A stretch of DNA of 64,000 nt from Yamagishiella unicocca (Eukaryota > Chlorophyta > Chlorophyceae > Chlamydomonadales > Volvocaceae). The notes beneath the pieces are model-generated. The model worked only from the letters and a program-made list of their open reading frames with translations, was not told where the DNA came from and searched no databases. Shown piece by piece: positions 32,138 through 42,500 of the stretch (position 1 is the first letter of the stretch; every line of letters starts with the position of its first letter). The translations under genes and the position numbers were made by a program. The stretch spans positions 186,001 to 250,000 of the forward strand of contig BDSL01000112.1 of assembly GCA_003116995.1 (NCBI GenBank), read 5' to 3'.

Positions 32138-35100
32138 ATGGGCCCAGAGCAGGAGAAACCGCAGGCCAAGCGCGCCCGAACCTCTGACGCACCGCTACAA
32201 CAGCAGATTGCGCCCAACAGGGTGTCGCACGTCACGCCGTCCGCGGTGCCATCCTGCACCACCGGCATCACCGATGCCCTTCCGCCTGCAACCGCAACCG
32301 CCTCCCATAACCCGACTAAGCCATTGAGGTATGTGGCTCCCCTTGCAGCTGCTTCTGCACCACCGGCGGAAGCTCCGGCTCCCGCGGCCAACGTCCCCAC
32401 CGCCCGCCCAATCAGTGCCGCGACCGCTGCTGCGGCCGACTCGAAGCCCGCAAGCTTCATCGCCGATGCGCACGAAGCTGTCCGTTTCCGCGCTGTCTCA
32501 GCCCCGACCGCGGACGCCCTCGCGGCCGAGATAGCCGCCGGAGGAGCTCCTGTGAGCGTTGAGTTCCTCCACCAGCACTTTGGCGACTCCGAGCAGATCC
32601 GGGGCTACAGCGGCCTGCGAATCACGATCTGGATCCACGTGCGGACGTTCCATACCTGGGTCGACGTGCAGTACGGCGTGCGGCGCCCGGGCGCGGACAA
32701 GCTGAGCGCCATTTTCGAGGGCGCATTCCCCTCCGGCTATTGCCAGAACCAGGTGGGGGGGGGAGGAGGGTGTGCGGGAAGACAAGGGAAGGAGGCACGA
32801 CGGGTGGAGGTCAGGAGAGTATGTCTGGTGAGACCCATTACGTCGGCACTGAGAGGTGAAAGTGAAACCCATTAGGAAACGTTTGGTGATTACATGGTGA
32901 CCGTTGAGCCGAAGCCGACGGTCGAGCCCGGGAGAATCGGGTTGCCCCTGCTGCTAGCCATGTTTCCCACACACCTTCCCCACCCGCCGGTCACTGGACC
33001 ACCTGTCCGGTCACTCGGCCGCGAGGCCACCGCACCGCCGCACCGCTACCTAACCTGACTGCGGCTGCGTCTTCATATAAACGCACACAAAAACTTTGCC
33101 GTTGCACGGATGCACGACATGTTTCCGCCTGTCATGTGCCTCGTACGGCGATGTCGTACAGGCGGACTTTGTGGCCCAGGCGACGGCGACCGCAGCCGCC
33201 CTGCCCGACCTCATGTCGCTCGGCGAGTGCGTTGGCAGCTTCGAGCTGCCGGCGACTGTGTACGGCACGCGGGCGGCGCCCGCGGCGGCTGCCGGGGCGG
33301 CGATGGCGGTGGACGGAGAGGCGGCGGCGGGGGGTGGTGTCCACGTGTCCGTACGGCGCTTTCAGATTAGCACCGCGCCGCCAGACGTCAAGGTGCGTCG
33401 GTGCGACCGAAATGGGGGGCGGGGCTGTGGGGTGGTTGGGTGGTTGGATTGGGTGGTAAGCTGGGCGGCTGGCCGCGCGAGTGGTGGCGGCGGCGACCGC
33501 ACCCAGGGGTCGTGATGTACGACGCGTGATGTACGACACTCGTGCGCACGCGTCGCTGCTCCCGTGCGTCCAGCCCCGTCGCTCCCCCTTATGTCGTGTC
33601 ACCGGGTCTTCTCGCCACCTCCACTATGTGCCGACCCACGGGTCTCCTGTGTACCCCTCGTCGTCTGGGATGCGTCGTGCGGCAGATGATGTGTCCGGGG
33701 CCGCCGGGCAGCACAACCCGCCTCCTCGCCGCCACCACAACCACCAGCACAACCGCCACAACCGCCACTCGAGCACGCAACTCCGTCCCGACACGCCGCC
33801 AACACGCCGCCTTCAGCAGCGAGCCAGCAACACTCTCGAGCCAGCAACACTCTCGAGCCAGCCAGCCCACACCACCTCACGACACCCCCGTGTCGTGCCC
33901 AAGGGTTTCCTCACCGCCCCACCCCACCCCAGTTCTCCCGCATGCATCTCAAAACTTCTGTTTTAAACGATTTTTTTCGGACATCCACGGGTTTCCCTCG
34001 AACCCACCCCACCCCACCTCAACTCCCCGCCGACCTGCAGGCGCTTCATAGCCGGCTGGAGCCGCTGCTGCTGTTCACCATCGACGGCGCCAACTTCATC
34101 GACGACGAGGACCCACAGTGGGAGATGCTGCTGCCGGTGCTCCGAGCAGAGGACGGGGGCTGCCTCGTGGTGGGTGGGCTAGGAGTCCCGTCGGGCCGAC
34201 AGTAGAGACGAGGAAAGGGCTAGGTAGGGGAGGAGCGGGCCCCACACTCAATGGATAAGGAGGCAGGTCGAGGCGGGTTGGCCGCACGAGAAGATGTGGA
34301 TGGGAATAAGACCGGAGGATGTGGATGCTGTTTGGCGGTGGGAACGTCATCATGTGGTGGGCGTGAGGACCAGGACCAGGTCGCGGCAGCCGCCTGCAAC
34401 CCGCCTGCCAACAACAACATCAGGGGATCGGATCAGGAGCATTCGGATCCATTTGGTGGTTGACCGTTGGCGACCCGTGCGCCCGCACACGTGCACCTAG
34501 AGCCCCCCAACCCGAAGGCCGCCACCCTTGCAGGCTTACCTCCCAGGGCCCCGTGCCCTCGCTGCCCCCCCTCCCCCCCCTCCCTCACCCCCTGCCCGAA
34601 CGGTTTTTTTCGGGCATCCACGGGTCTCCCTCGAACCCTCACCCCGTGCCCTCGCTGCCACCCCCCCTCACTGTCCCCCTCCCCTCCCTCGCTGCCCCCC
34701 TGCCTCACTGTCCCCCTCACAGCTGGGCATCACCACCCTCTTCAACTTCTTCGCCTACCCCGCCTCCTGCCGGCTGCGTGTCAGCCAGGTGTTGGTGCTC
34801 AGCCCGTGGCAGGTGGGTGGGCGGGAGGGGGGGGCTACGGAGGGGGGGGGGGCCACGGAGGGAGGGGGGAGGGCTACGGAGGGAAGGGGTTGTGAAAACC
34901 GTTTCACGCGACGGGACAGGATAGTTGGCGCATGGTCGTTGGGGACGGGGAGCGAGGGACGGCTACAGCGGGGGAGGGGAGGGAAGGGGACGGCTACAGC
35001 GGGGGAGGGGAGGGAAGGGGACGGCTACAGCGGGGAAGGGGAGGGGAGGGAAGGGGAGGGCCCTTTGTGATAGACGGGGTTCAGAGGGGCGACACACAGA

Positions 35101-38100
35101 GAGAAAGAGAGCCTGGAAGGAAGCGGGAGGGGCCGGCGGTGAGGGCGGCAGCAGGAGCCTCGCCGCAGGGAGGACAGCTGGGGAGCTGCACTAGATGGGT
35201 TTGAGAGAAGGGGGAGGAGGCAGGGGGTGAGAAAGCTGCACGAGGGAGATGGGGTTGGTAGCAGCAGCAGTGGTTGAGGGCGGCGGCGAGGGCCGGGGTA
35301 CGAGAGGAAAGCCGTGGGTCGGCACCGGGTAGGGAACAAGTTAGGAAAGCATTTGGTGCCTACGTTTGGAGACGCACGTTTGGCTGGGCAGGGGTGACCC
35401 GTGGGACCACGTGGAGGTGGCCACCCCGTGACGGTGGTCACGGAACCGAACGTCATTCCTTTCGCGTGTATCAGGTTGCGCCCACCGTCCCTTACCCCTC
35501 ACCCCTCCACCCGCACAGGGCCTGGGCCTGGGTAAGGCCCTCTTGAAGCTGTCGTACGACCTGGCGCAGTCACGTGGATGCGCTGACCTAACGGTACGGC
35601 CGGGGGCTGTCCGGGTGGGGTTCGGCTCGGTGAGGGATGCGAAGTACACACCAAACGTACGGCGGCGGTTCGGTACAGCGCCGTCCACTCACTCGATCAC
35701 TGCCCCCCGTGATTCGTTTCCGGGTTGGGAGGGTTTGGAAGGAGGACTGCTGCCAACCCGGCAGCCGTCGGCACCTGGCGATTGCGCTCCCAGTCCCACT
35801 TCCTGATGAGCCGTCATGATGACGCCGTCCTGATAAGCCCCTTGCCGCTCCGGAACCACCCGGCGATGTCGTACTGCAGGTTGAGGACCCCACCCCCAAC
35901 CTGCAGCGAGTGCGGGAGAAGCTCGAGGTGGAGATGCTGCGGCAGCTGGACTGGGTGGTGGAGCAGGCCGACAAGGTGGGGGGCCGCGGGGATGTGCAAG
36001 GAAAACCCGTGTTCGAAGAAAACCGTGTGGATGGGGGGGAATCGGGGGGGCGGGGGGGGAACTCCGTGGTGCGAGGAATACACAATCCGATCTGCATAGG
36101 ACACCTTAGCTTGGTCGCTGCACCCCACACCATACCCACACGAACCACACCATAACATCCCAACCCACACCCTACACCGCCCCACACCAACCACACACCT
36201 CGCCCCTCACATCTCACACCTCACACCTCACATCTCACACCTCGCCCCTCACATCTCACACCTCACATCTCACACCTCACACCTCACATCTCACATCTCA
36301 CATCTCACACCTCACATCTCACACCTCACACCTCACACCTCACACCTCGCCCCTCACACCTCACATCTCACACCTCACATCTCACACCTCCCGCCCCACA
36401 CAGTGCCTAGACGCCGTGTCCCGGGGTGAGACCGCCTGGCCCGCCTGGGGGGCCCCGGAAGCCCCTCCACCGCACCAGCCGCACCAGGAGGGCCGGGTGC
36501 TGACGGGTGTGGCCGCAGACAGCAAGGGCCCCGCCGAGGAGTCCAGGCTCGGATCCGCCGCCGCCGCTGACGGTGCTGCCGCCGCTGATGGTGCTACCGC
36601 CGCTGTTGGTGCCGCCGCCGCTGACGGTGCCGCCGGTCCCAGTGGTGCTGGCGGGGGCGAGCCGCAGCCCGCAGGCTCGGAGGGCGCGGCGGCGGCCTCC
36701 AACGCCTTCTTCGCGGTGCTGGGGGCGGGGGTGGCGCCGGAGCGCATGAGGCTGCCGGAGGGCGTCCAGGGGGAGGCGGCGGCGGCGGCGGAGGTGCGCT
36801 GGAGGAAGCGGCTGGGGGAGGCGGAAGCGGCGGCGACGGCGGCGGCAGCGGAGGCGCCGGTGCCGGCTGCAGATGCCTCGGCGGCTGTTCCGGATAGTGC
36901 TGCACCTGCTGCTGCCACTGCGCCTGCGGCTGCCACTGCGCCTGCTGCTGCCAAGGAGCTTGCTGCTGCCACTGCGCCTGCTGCTGCCACTGTGCCGGCC
37001 GCTGCTTCGCCACTGGCTGCCGCTGCTGCCGCAGCAGCAGCCGCACCAGCGACTGTGGCGCTCCCCAGCAGCGCGCTGACGCCCAGCTCGGCGTTCGTGG
37101 CGGCGGTGTCCAAACAGCTCAAGATGCACCGTGGCCAGGTGGGCGAGGAGGAGGCCCTTAGGTCGGGGGTTGTCGCAAGTAGACCCGGTTACCGGTCGGG
37201 GGGGTTTCGAGGAAGACCCGTGGACCGGTCGAAGGGGGGGGTACAGAGAAGAACCGGTCCGGGGGGGGGGTATAAGAGGAAGACCCGTGTGTGTATGTGT
37301 ATGTGTGTGTGTTGGGGTGGGGTGGGGGTGTCTGCTGATCCCCTGCTAGTCAGTGTATGGTTAGGGTTTTGGCAGGCACGTGCAGGTGTGGGTTTCGGAG
37401 CTGCCTCTCGTGCCGGCGGGCGGCGGACCAGGGGGGAGGGGGGAGTTGCAAGGAAAAGGGGGGAGGTGGGGAGGGGACTGGGTTTCGACCCACCCACCCT
37501 CTCCCCCGGCTGCGTGTGTCCGTGTGCAGTGCAGTGCAGTGTAACCCCAATGACGTCATGCCGCCACCCGCCGCGGCCCACGCATTCGAGTGGGCCAGAC
37601 GGTTGCCCCCATCTGCGGCCTGAGCTGGGTCAGTGAGGCGTACGACGGGCTTTGTCAGTGACGCGTACGACGCGCTCATTGTGCCCGCTGCCGTACCATC
37701 CAGCCACCCCCCTCCGTTCCTCCCCATCCCAACCCCACACGGAACCCATCCGCGGCGCCCTTCCCCCCAAACGGCTTTCCCCTCAAAACCCCCACCCCAC
37801 CCCTGGTTTTTACAAACCACCCCCCCTGGAGCCACAGGTCCGGGTTGTGTGGGAGGCCCTCCTCTGGCACATGCCGGGCGCGCTTCGCCGACCTGGGGTG
37901 CGCGCGGCGCTGGAGCAGCTGGTCTCCTCGCGTCTGGAGGTAAAGAAGAAAAGAAGAAAAAAGCTCGCGGCTGTTTGGACGTGTCACACCCTCCGCATCT
38001 TCTGCACTTGCCCCCCCCCCCCGGCAAACTCCTCTTCGGTTCCTTGCGATCCCAACCCCCACCCTCCCTCATTTAGTATCCCCAACCGAGTTCTCCAGCA

Positions 38101-39405
38101 TGCATCTCAAAACGCCTGTTCTAAACGGTTTTTCCTGGCAACCCTCCTTTACATCCACGGGTCTTCCTCAAAACCCTCCATTACCCCCAACAAACGAGGT
38201 GTCCGAAGACGATGGGCCAGCTGTCCTATCCATATCGTGTAACCCGGGTTCTATGCCACCACCCTGCCAACCCCGCAGTCCTTGCACTTTTCATCCGTGG
38301 GGCGAGCTGCTGCGGTGAAGCGGCTGGTGGACATTCCCAAACCTAAGGACGGCGACCCGGACAAGGATTCCGACTTCTTCCTCTACCGACCCGTGACGGC
38401 ACCGCCGGCAGCGGTGGCGGGGAAGGCGGCGGATGGCGCAGCCGGCAGCGGTGGCGGTGGCCCGGTCCCTGCCGCCGCCGTCGACACGGGTGCAGTCGCG
38501 ACTGGCCGCCTGAACCTGACCCAGGTTTGTCCGTCTGTCTGGCTGTCCGTCCGTCCGTCCTTGCCGCCGCCACCACCGCCACCGCCGCGACGGTGGTCTC
38601 TGCGTCTGCGTTCCTGTGGGGGAGGAGGAGCAGGGGCAACGGGGAAAGGGGAGGGGTGTGGCAATGGGGGGAGGAAGAGGCGGAAGGGGCGCCGTTGGTG
38701 GACACGCGCACACCCCCACTCGCATCCCCGCTCATGTTATCTCCCCGCCCGCTCGTATGCCGCCTCCCCCCCCCTTTTCTCGCAGCTCTCCTTCCTCGGT
38801 GAACCGGTTTACTCCCTCCCACCCACCACTGCGCCCACCACCATGCCCACCCAGACTCCATCCCGCGCCCACTCACACGCTTCCTGCACCGACGTGGTTA
38901 CAACCCCAACACCGTATTGCTCTCCTCTGTCGTCGCTTTACGTGTCTCCCCCGGCCTTACTCCCGGCCACCCTCCCACACGTTTCCCGGCATGCGCACCC
39001 AACCGCGCGTCCGGAAACCTATTCGCGCCACTTAGTTAGTTAGTTAGTTAATTTCCACCCCCCATCCACCTCCCACGTGATATTACGACCTTCGGCTTTC
39101 GTATCCCCAACCCAGTTCTCCAGCATGCATCTCAAAACTTTTGTTTTTTAAACGGTTTTTTTCGGACATCCACGGGTTTCCCTCGAACCTCCCACGTGAT
39201 GTAACCGCCATGTCTCCTCTCATCCCCCCTCCCACTCGAGTCACCGGCTCTTCTCTGCAACCCCCCCTCCCGCCCCCAGGTGAGCGCGGACGACAAGGTG
39301 CGTCGCATGTCGGAGCTGCTGCAGGAGCGGCGGCAGCAGCTGGAGTCGCTGGCTGCCGCCCTCAACCTCCCCCAGAAGAAGAGGAAGGGGCCACTGACCA
39401 AATAG
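32138..39405 (+). CDS. HAT1: histone acetyltransferase type B catalytic subunit (HAT1), extended form
   Basis: HAT1 acetylates free histone H4 (K5, K12) before chromatin assembly, normally with an RbAp46/48-type WD40 partner. Ten exons: 32138-32752, 33162-33392, 34041-34169, 34723-34812, 35519-35593, 35880-35975, 36404-37138, 37838-37939, 38279-38524, 39280-39405, all in phase, giving 814 residues (usual length about 400-500). Recognisable parts: N-terminal HAT1 domain (VEFLHQHFGDSEQIRGYSGL, RITIWIHVRTFHTWVDVQY); LLLFTIDGANFIDDEDPQWE; RLRVSQVLVLSPWQ followed by GLGLGKALL, the acetyl-CoA loop; and VEDPTPNLQRVREKLE. A 245-residue exon (about 413-657) is a low-complexity Ala/Asp/Gly insert absent from typical HAT1. 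Possible nuclear signals are KPQAKRART near the N-terminus and QKKRKGPLTK at the very C-terminus. The start at 32138 is the first in-frame ATG of the exon. Confidence 0.93.
33930..34003 (-). repeat. dispersed element family B, inverted copy 3 (HAT1 intron 2)
   Basis: CGCATGCATCTCAAAACTTC, then a T-rich CCGTTT-like core, then GACATCCACGGGTTTCCCTC. Inverted and close to the 3' splice site. Confidence 0.75.
34598..34640 (-). repeat. dispersed element family B, partial inverted copy 4 (HAT1 intron 3)
   Basis: ACGGTTTTTTTCGGGCATCC followed by ACGGGTCTCCCTCGAACC, in the 3' half of the intron. Confidence 0.7.
34891..34941 (+). repeat. dispersed element family A, truncated copy 3 (HAT1 intron 4)
   Basis: GAAAACCGTTTCACGCGACG and GGACAGGATAGTTGGCGCAT. 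Forward, in the 5' part of the intron. Confidence 0.75.
34953..35058. repeat. 31-bp tandem repeat (HAT1 intron 4)
   Basis: Three to four units of GGGACGGCTACAGCGGGGGA plus a G-rich tail, immediately after the family A remnant. Confidence 0.75.
36190..36392. repeat. CACCTCACATCT-type minisatellite (HAT1 intron 6)
   Basis: About 200 bases of mixed CACACCT, CACATCT and CGCCCCT units ending just before the 3' splice site. Nearly devoid of G on the sense strand. Confidence 0.8.
38075..38173 (-). repeat. dispersed element family B, inverted copy 5 (HAT1 intron 8)
   Basis: GTATCCCCAACCGAGTTCTC, CAGCATGCATCTCAAAACGC, CTGTTCTAAACGGTTTTTCC and ATCCACGGGTCTTCCTC, in the 3' half of the intron. Confidence 0.8.
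39034..39053. repeat. (TTAG)n microsatellite (HAT1 intron 9)
   Basis: Four to five TTAG units. Confidence 0.75.
39085..39189 (-). repeat. dispersed element family B, inverted full-length copy 6 (HAT1 intron 9)
   Basis: ACGACCTTCGGCTTTCGTAT, CCCAACCCAGTTCTCCAGCA, TGCATCTCAAAACTTTTG and GACATCCACGGGTTTCCCTC. This is the reverse complement of most of the copy at 9952-10050. It ends about 90 bases before the 3' splice site. Confidence 0.8.
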
Positions 39406-39644
39406 TAGAGGGGGCGAGCAGGGGCTGCAGCGGGAGAGGGCGTAGCGGGCGGGGCAGGAGGACGTGGTCGTCTGCTTCGAAGAGCAGTGTGCTTGCTGCG
39501 GGCGGGGTGTGAGAGGAGACCCGTGGGTCGGAAGGCGGGGGGGAGGGAGGGCAGGCGGAAGGGTCCAGGGGGGCTCGCAGCAGGTTGACAGCGGGCGGTC
39601 GGCGATGAGCTGTGCGGCTTCCCGACCGCTGCTGTGATCCATCT

Positions 39645-39712
39645 ACGGTAGGTGGTGTACCGTAGGTGGTGTACCGTAGGTGGTGTACCGTAGGTGGTGT
39701 ACCGTAGGTGGC
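39645..39712. repeat. 14-bp tandem repeat downstream of HAT1
   Basis: Four to five exact copies of CGTAGGTGGTGTAC. Confidence 0.85.
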
Positions 39713-40141
39713 AGTGCAGGGTGAGGGCTCACGTGGCAGCGCAGGTGAGGTCGGGGAGGTGGGGGAGAGGGAGGCAAGGCGGGGGAAGAGGGAGGGAGGG
39801 TGGGGGGAGAGGGAGGCAAGGGAGGGGGGGGAAGAGGGAGGCAAGGCGGGGGGAAGAGGGAGGGAGAGCGAGAAAGGTTGCGGTGTGAGGCGCATGTTGG
39901 GTGGCGGGGAAGGAAGGAAGGAAGCGCTTGGAACACCTCTTCCGCGGGGGTGACGAGGGCAGGAGGGGGGCAGCGGGGCCGGATGCAGCTGCCTCACCCC
40001 GAATCAGAGGGTTAAGTTGAAGGTGTGGCGATACAACAAGATGTGTGTGTGTGAGACTGAAGTGTATGGCCGGGGAGGGGTTGGCGCCAGAGCAGTGGGA
40101 CGGCCCGGTGCTGCGGTGGGATGCGAACCCGCCATCTTCAC

Positions 40142-40146
40142 TGTAA
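40142..40146 (+). terminator. TGTAA, possible HAT1 polyadenylation signal
   Basis: Plus-strand TGTAA about 740 bases after the HAT1 stop. Reasonable but unproven. Confidence 0.4.
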
Positions 40147-41709
40147 GCTTAAGAGGCGGGGGCCGCGGCTGCACCGGGGTTGCACTCTTCCTGGGCAAGG
40201 TTACGGTACGGCGTCCCACAGGTGGTTGCTTGGGTCTGTGGCACTATGGGGTCGCTGATCTGTTTGTCGTACCCGCCGCCAGGTGACTCAGCTTCCCAGC
40301 TGTTACCTGGCGCGCTGTCGTGCATGTGGATCGCACCTGCTGCAGGACACTGCCCGGCCAGGAACAATCGCAGCGGCAGGGGGGCCGCGGGACAGTCATA
40401 GCGGCAGGGTGGGAAATACACGTTTGTGCACTACCGTTACATGCTTCTGAAAGCACGACTTGAAAGCAGACTGCACAGGTGGTGTGCCATCCCTCAGACC
40501 AAGTCGGCCTTCCTAGTCATCAGCCCCCCTCATATTTCCCGGTAAGAATCCCAAGCCCAAGCATATTATTCCTTCCTAAAAGAGACATTATTGTTGAGGG
40601 CACATTCGTGCCGTGCAACAGAGAACAAACCGTCGTACACCGCGGCCGTGACCCCCCTGGAGCGAAGCGCACGAAGGGTGGCCCCTCGTCGGCGCGAGTC
40701 GGCTACTTGGGTTGCCTTTGGCATCCGGCCACTCTCTCGCCTGCACTTCAAACATACCGACAGAGAAAAAAGCCCGACAGAGTCGTGAAGATGATGAGTT
40801 GATGTCGTCAGGAAAGGGCACCGAACGCAAGACAACTGCCCCAACTATTAGTATTATTATCACAACTGTCCCAACTATTTTATTTTTTCCGTAAAGATGC
40901 ATGTATCGGACGCAGCGAAATTCCAGGGCGAGCGGGCCCTCGCGGCTGCGCCCTTATACCCGGCACCTCCTCCCCCGCCCCTCTCCCTTACGGGTTTTGT
41001 CGGGGTTTCGCCTCTCCCCCTCCCTCTCGGGTGGGCTGCAAAGGGCCCCCTCCACCGGAGGCTAGCAACGCATGCAAAGTACCAGCGCCTCGCGCGCGAC
41101 GGTCATCGGCGGCTGTGGGTGTCGCACACCAAACACCTTCTCGCGGGGCGTTGACACGGATACACGTAATGAAGGGGGCCGTATCGGGTGGGTCTCCTGC
41201 TGCTGCCGCGGGAGGAGCCAAGTTGCCGCAGGTCATTAGGGCGCTGTATGTCCGGCCCCTCTCCGCTCTCCAATAGTCCCGCCCTCGGCCCCATATTGTC
41301 ACCCCCCCAATTGTCACCCCCATATTGTCACGCCCCAATTGTCAATGCATTTTCCACTCAGATACCGCCTCCAAAATAAACGCCCCTCCGCCTCGGCCTC
41401 ACCCTCCCTCACATCGTTCCAAGCCGTCGCCATCGGCAAGGACTGCACGCCAAACTGCAACGGCGTTGGGAGGGCGATCTGCGCCCGGTAGGTGGGCGGG
41501 GCTGCCTGGAAAGGAAGGAGGGGCTAAACACCCAAGCGGGGTCCAAGAAGCGGCTGCTGCCGATTGCCGGCGCTTACCACGAAGCAAAACTACAAAGAGT
41601 CCCCCTGCCGTACCAACCTGGCAGCTGCCGTACCAATCATGCAGCTGCCGTACCAACGTATGCCGTTATGCAGCCGACATCAACTACCAAAACCACCCCA
41701 CCTGCACCG

Positions 41710-41714
41710 TTACA
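41710..41714 (-). terminator. TGTAA, possible AP2-gene polyadenylation signal
   Basis: Minus-strand TGTAA about 790 bases past the AP2 gene stop codon. Confidence 0.3.
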
Positions 41715-41774
41715 CCTCGGCGACGCGTGACGGCGGCGCGAGACCCACTCCCACGGACAGCAGCGGCTGCACCG

Positions 41775-41902
41775 GTATCAACACCAATACGGACGCCAGT
41801 ATGGACACCCGTGCCAACACCCTGTATGGACACCAGTATGGACACCCGTATCAACACCCGTATGGACACCAGTACCGGTATCAACACCCGTATGGATACC
41901 CG
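41775..41902. repeat. 12-bp tandem repeat downstream of the AP2 gene
   Basis: Imperfect 12-base units of the type CCGTATGGACAC and CCGTATCAACAC, about ten copies. Confidence 0.8.
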
Positions 41903-42381
41903 GACCAGTAACAACGAATGAACCGACCGAACGAACGGCGAACAACGACGTGGCGGGGAACACACTCGGAAAAAACATTTTTTCCGACGGCCGGCGCACT
42001 TCACGCTAGGTGCCGCCCTCAAATAACATGCCAGCACCAAAGCGCAACGAGTAGCGCGTGCCAGACAAAGCCGTTTGCGGAACCAACAGGGGCGTGTCCT
42101 GACCGTACGGCAGGGAGGGCTCGACGCACCCGCTCGGCCCGACGGGTACGGCCCGGCGCAGTGCGTACGAATTCCCCACCCCCCCTAGCGCCTGTCCTCG
42201 TACAAGAATGATCCGAAGCCATGTGCTGCACATCGTTCTGCCAAATAAAAAAAAACCGAGAGGCCAGCCAACCCAGCAAAAACAAACCGGCTGTCGAATC
42301 CACGTCACGCAAACAATACGCGCGGGGAGGGAGCACGACCCTACCCCACCCCTCCGCCTCCCCACCAACCTAACCCAGCCT

Positions 42382-42430
42382 CAACGCCTGTCCTAAACGC
42401 GTTTTCTCGCATCCACGGGTCTCCCTCGCA
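42382..42430 (-). repeat. dispersed element family B, partial inverted copy 7, intergenic
   Basis: AACGCCTGTCCTAAACGCGT followed by GCATCCACGGGTCTCCCTCG. One of the few module copies outside an intron model; it lies just past the AP2 gene stop. Confidence 0.7.
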
Positions 42431-42500
42431 ACCCCAGCCTTATACCACCCGTCTGCCTGGCCAAGAGACCAATGCACAACCCCACCCCTCCACCCCCACC

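Larger units (their letters stand above)
39406..42500. other. convergent intergenic region between HAT1 and the AP2 gene
   Basis: The 3' ends of the two genes face each other here. It includes a D-like module (39508), a 14-bp tandem repeat (39645-39712), purine-rich GGGAGAGGGAGGC-type repeats (39755-39880), a 12-bp tandem repeat (41775-41902) and a family B end (42382-42430). No gene recognised. Confidence 0.5.

Noticed and set aside
32329..32347. Possible 19-base intron in HAT1 exon 1 (GTATGTGG...TTGCAG)
   Set aside because: Far too short to splice, and the frame is open and in phase without it.
40095..40160. tRNA-like T-arm (GGGTTCGCATCCC on the minus strand)
   Set aside because: The invariant A58-type position is C, the stem has a mismatch and no anticodon arm of proper size is present.
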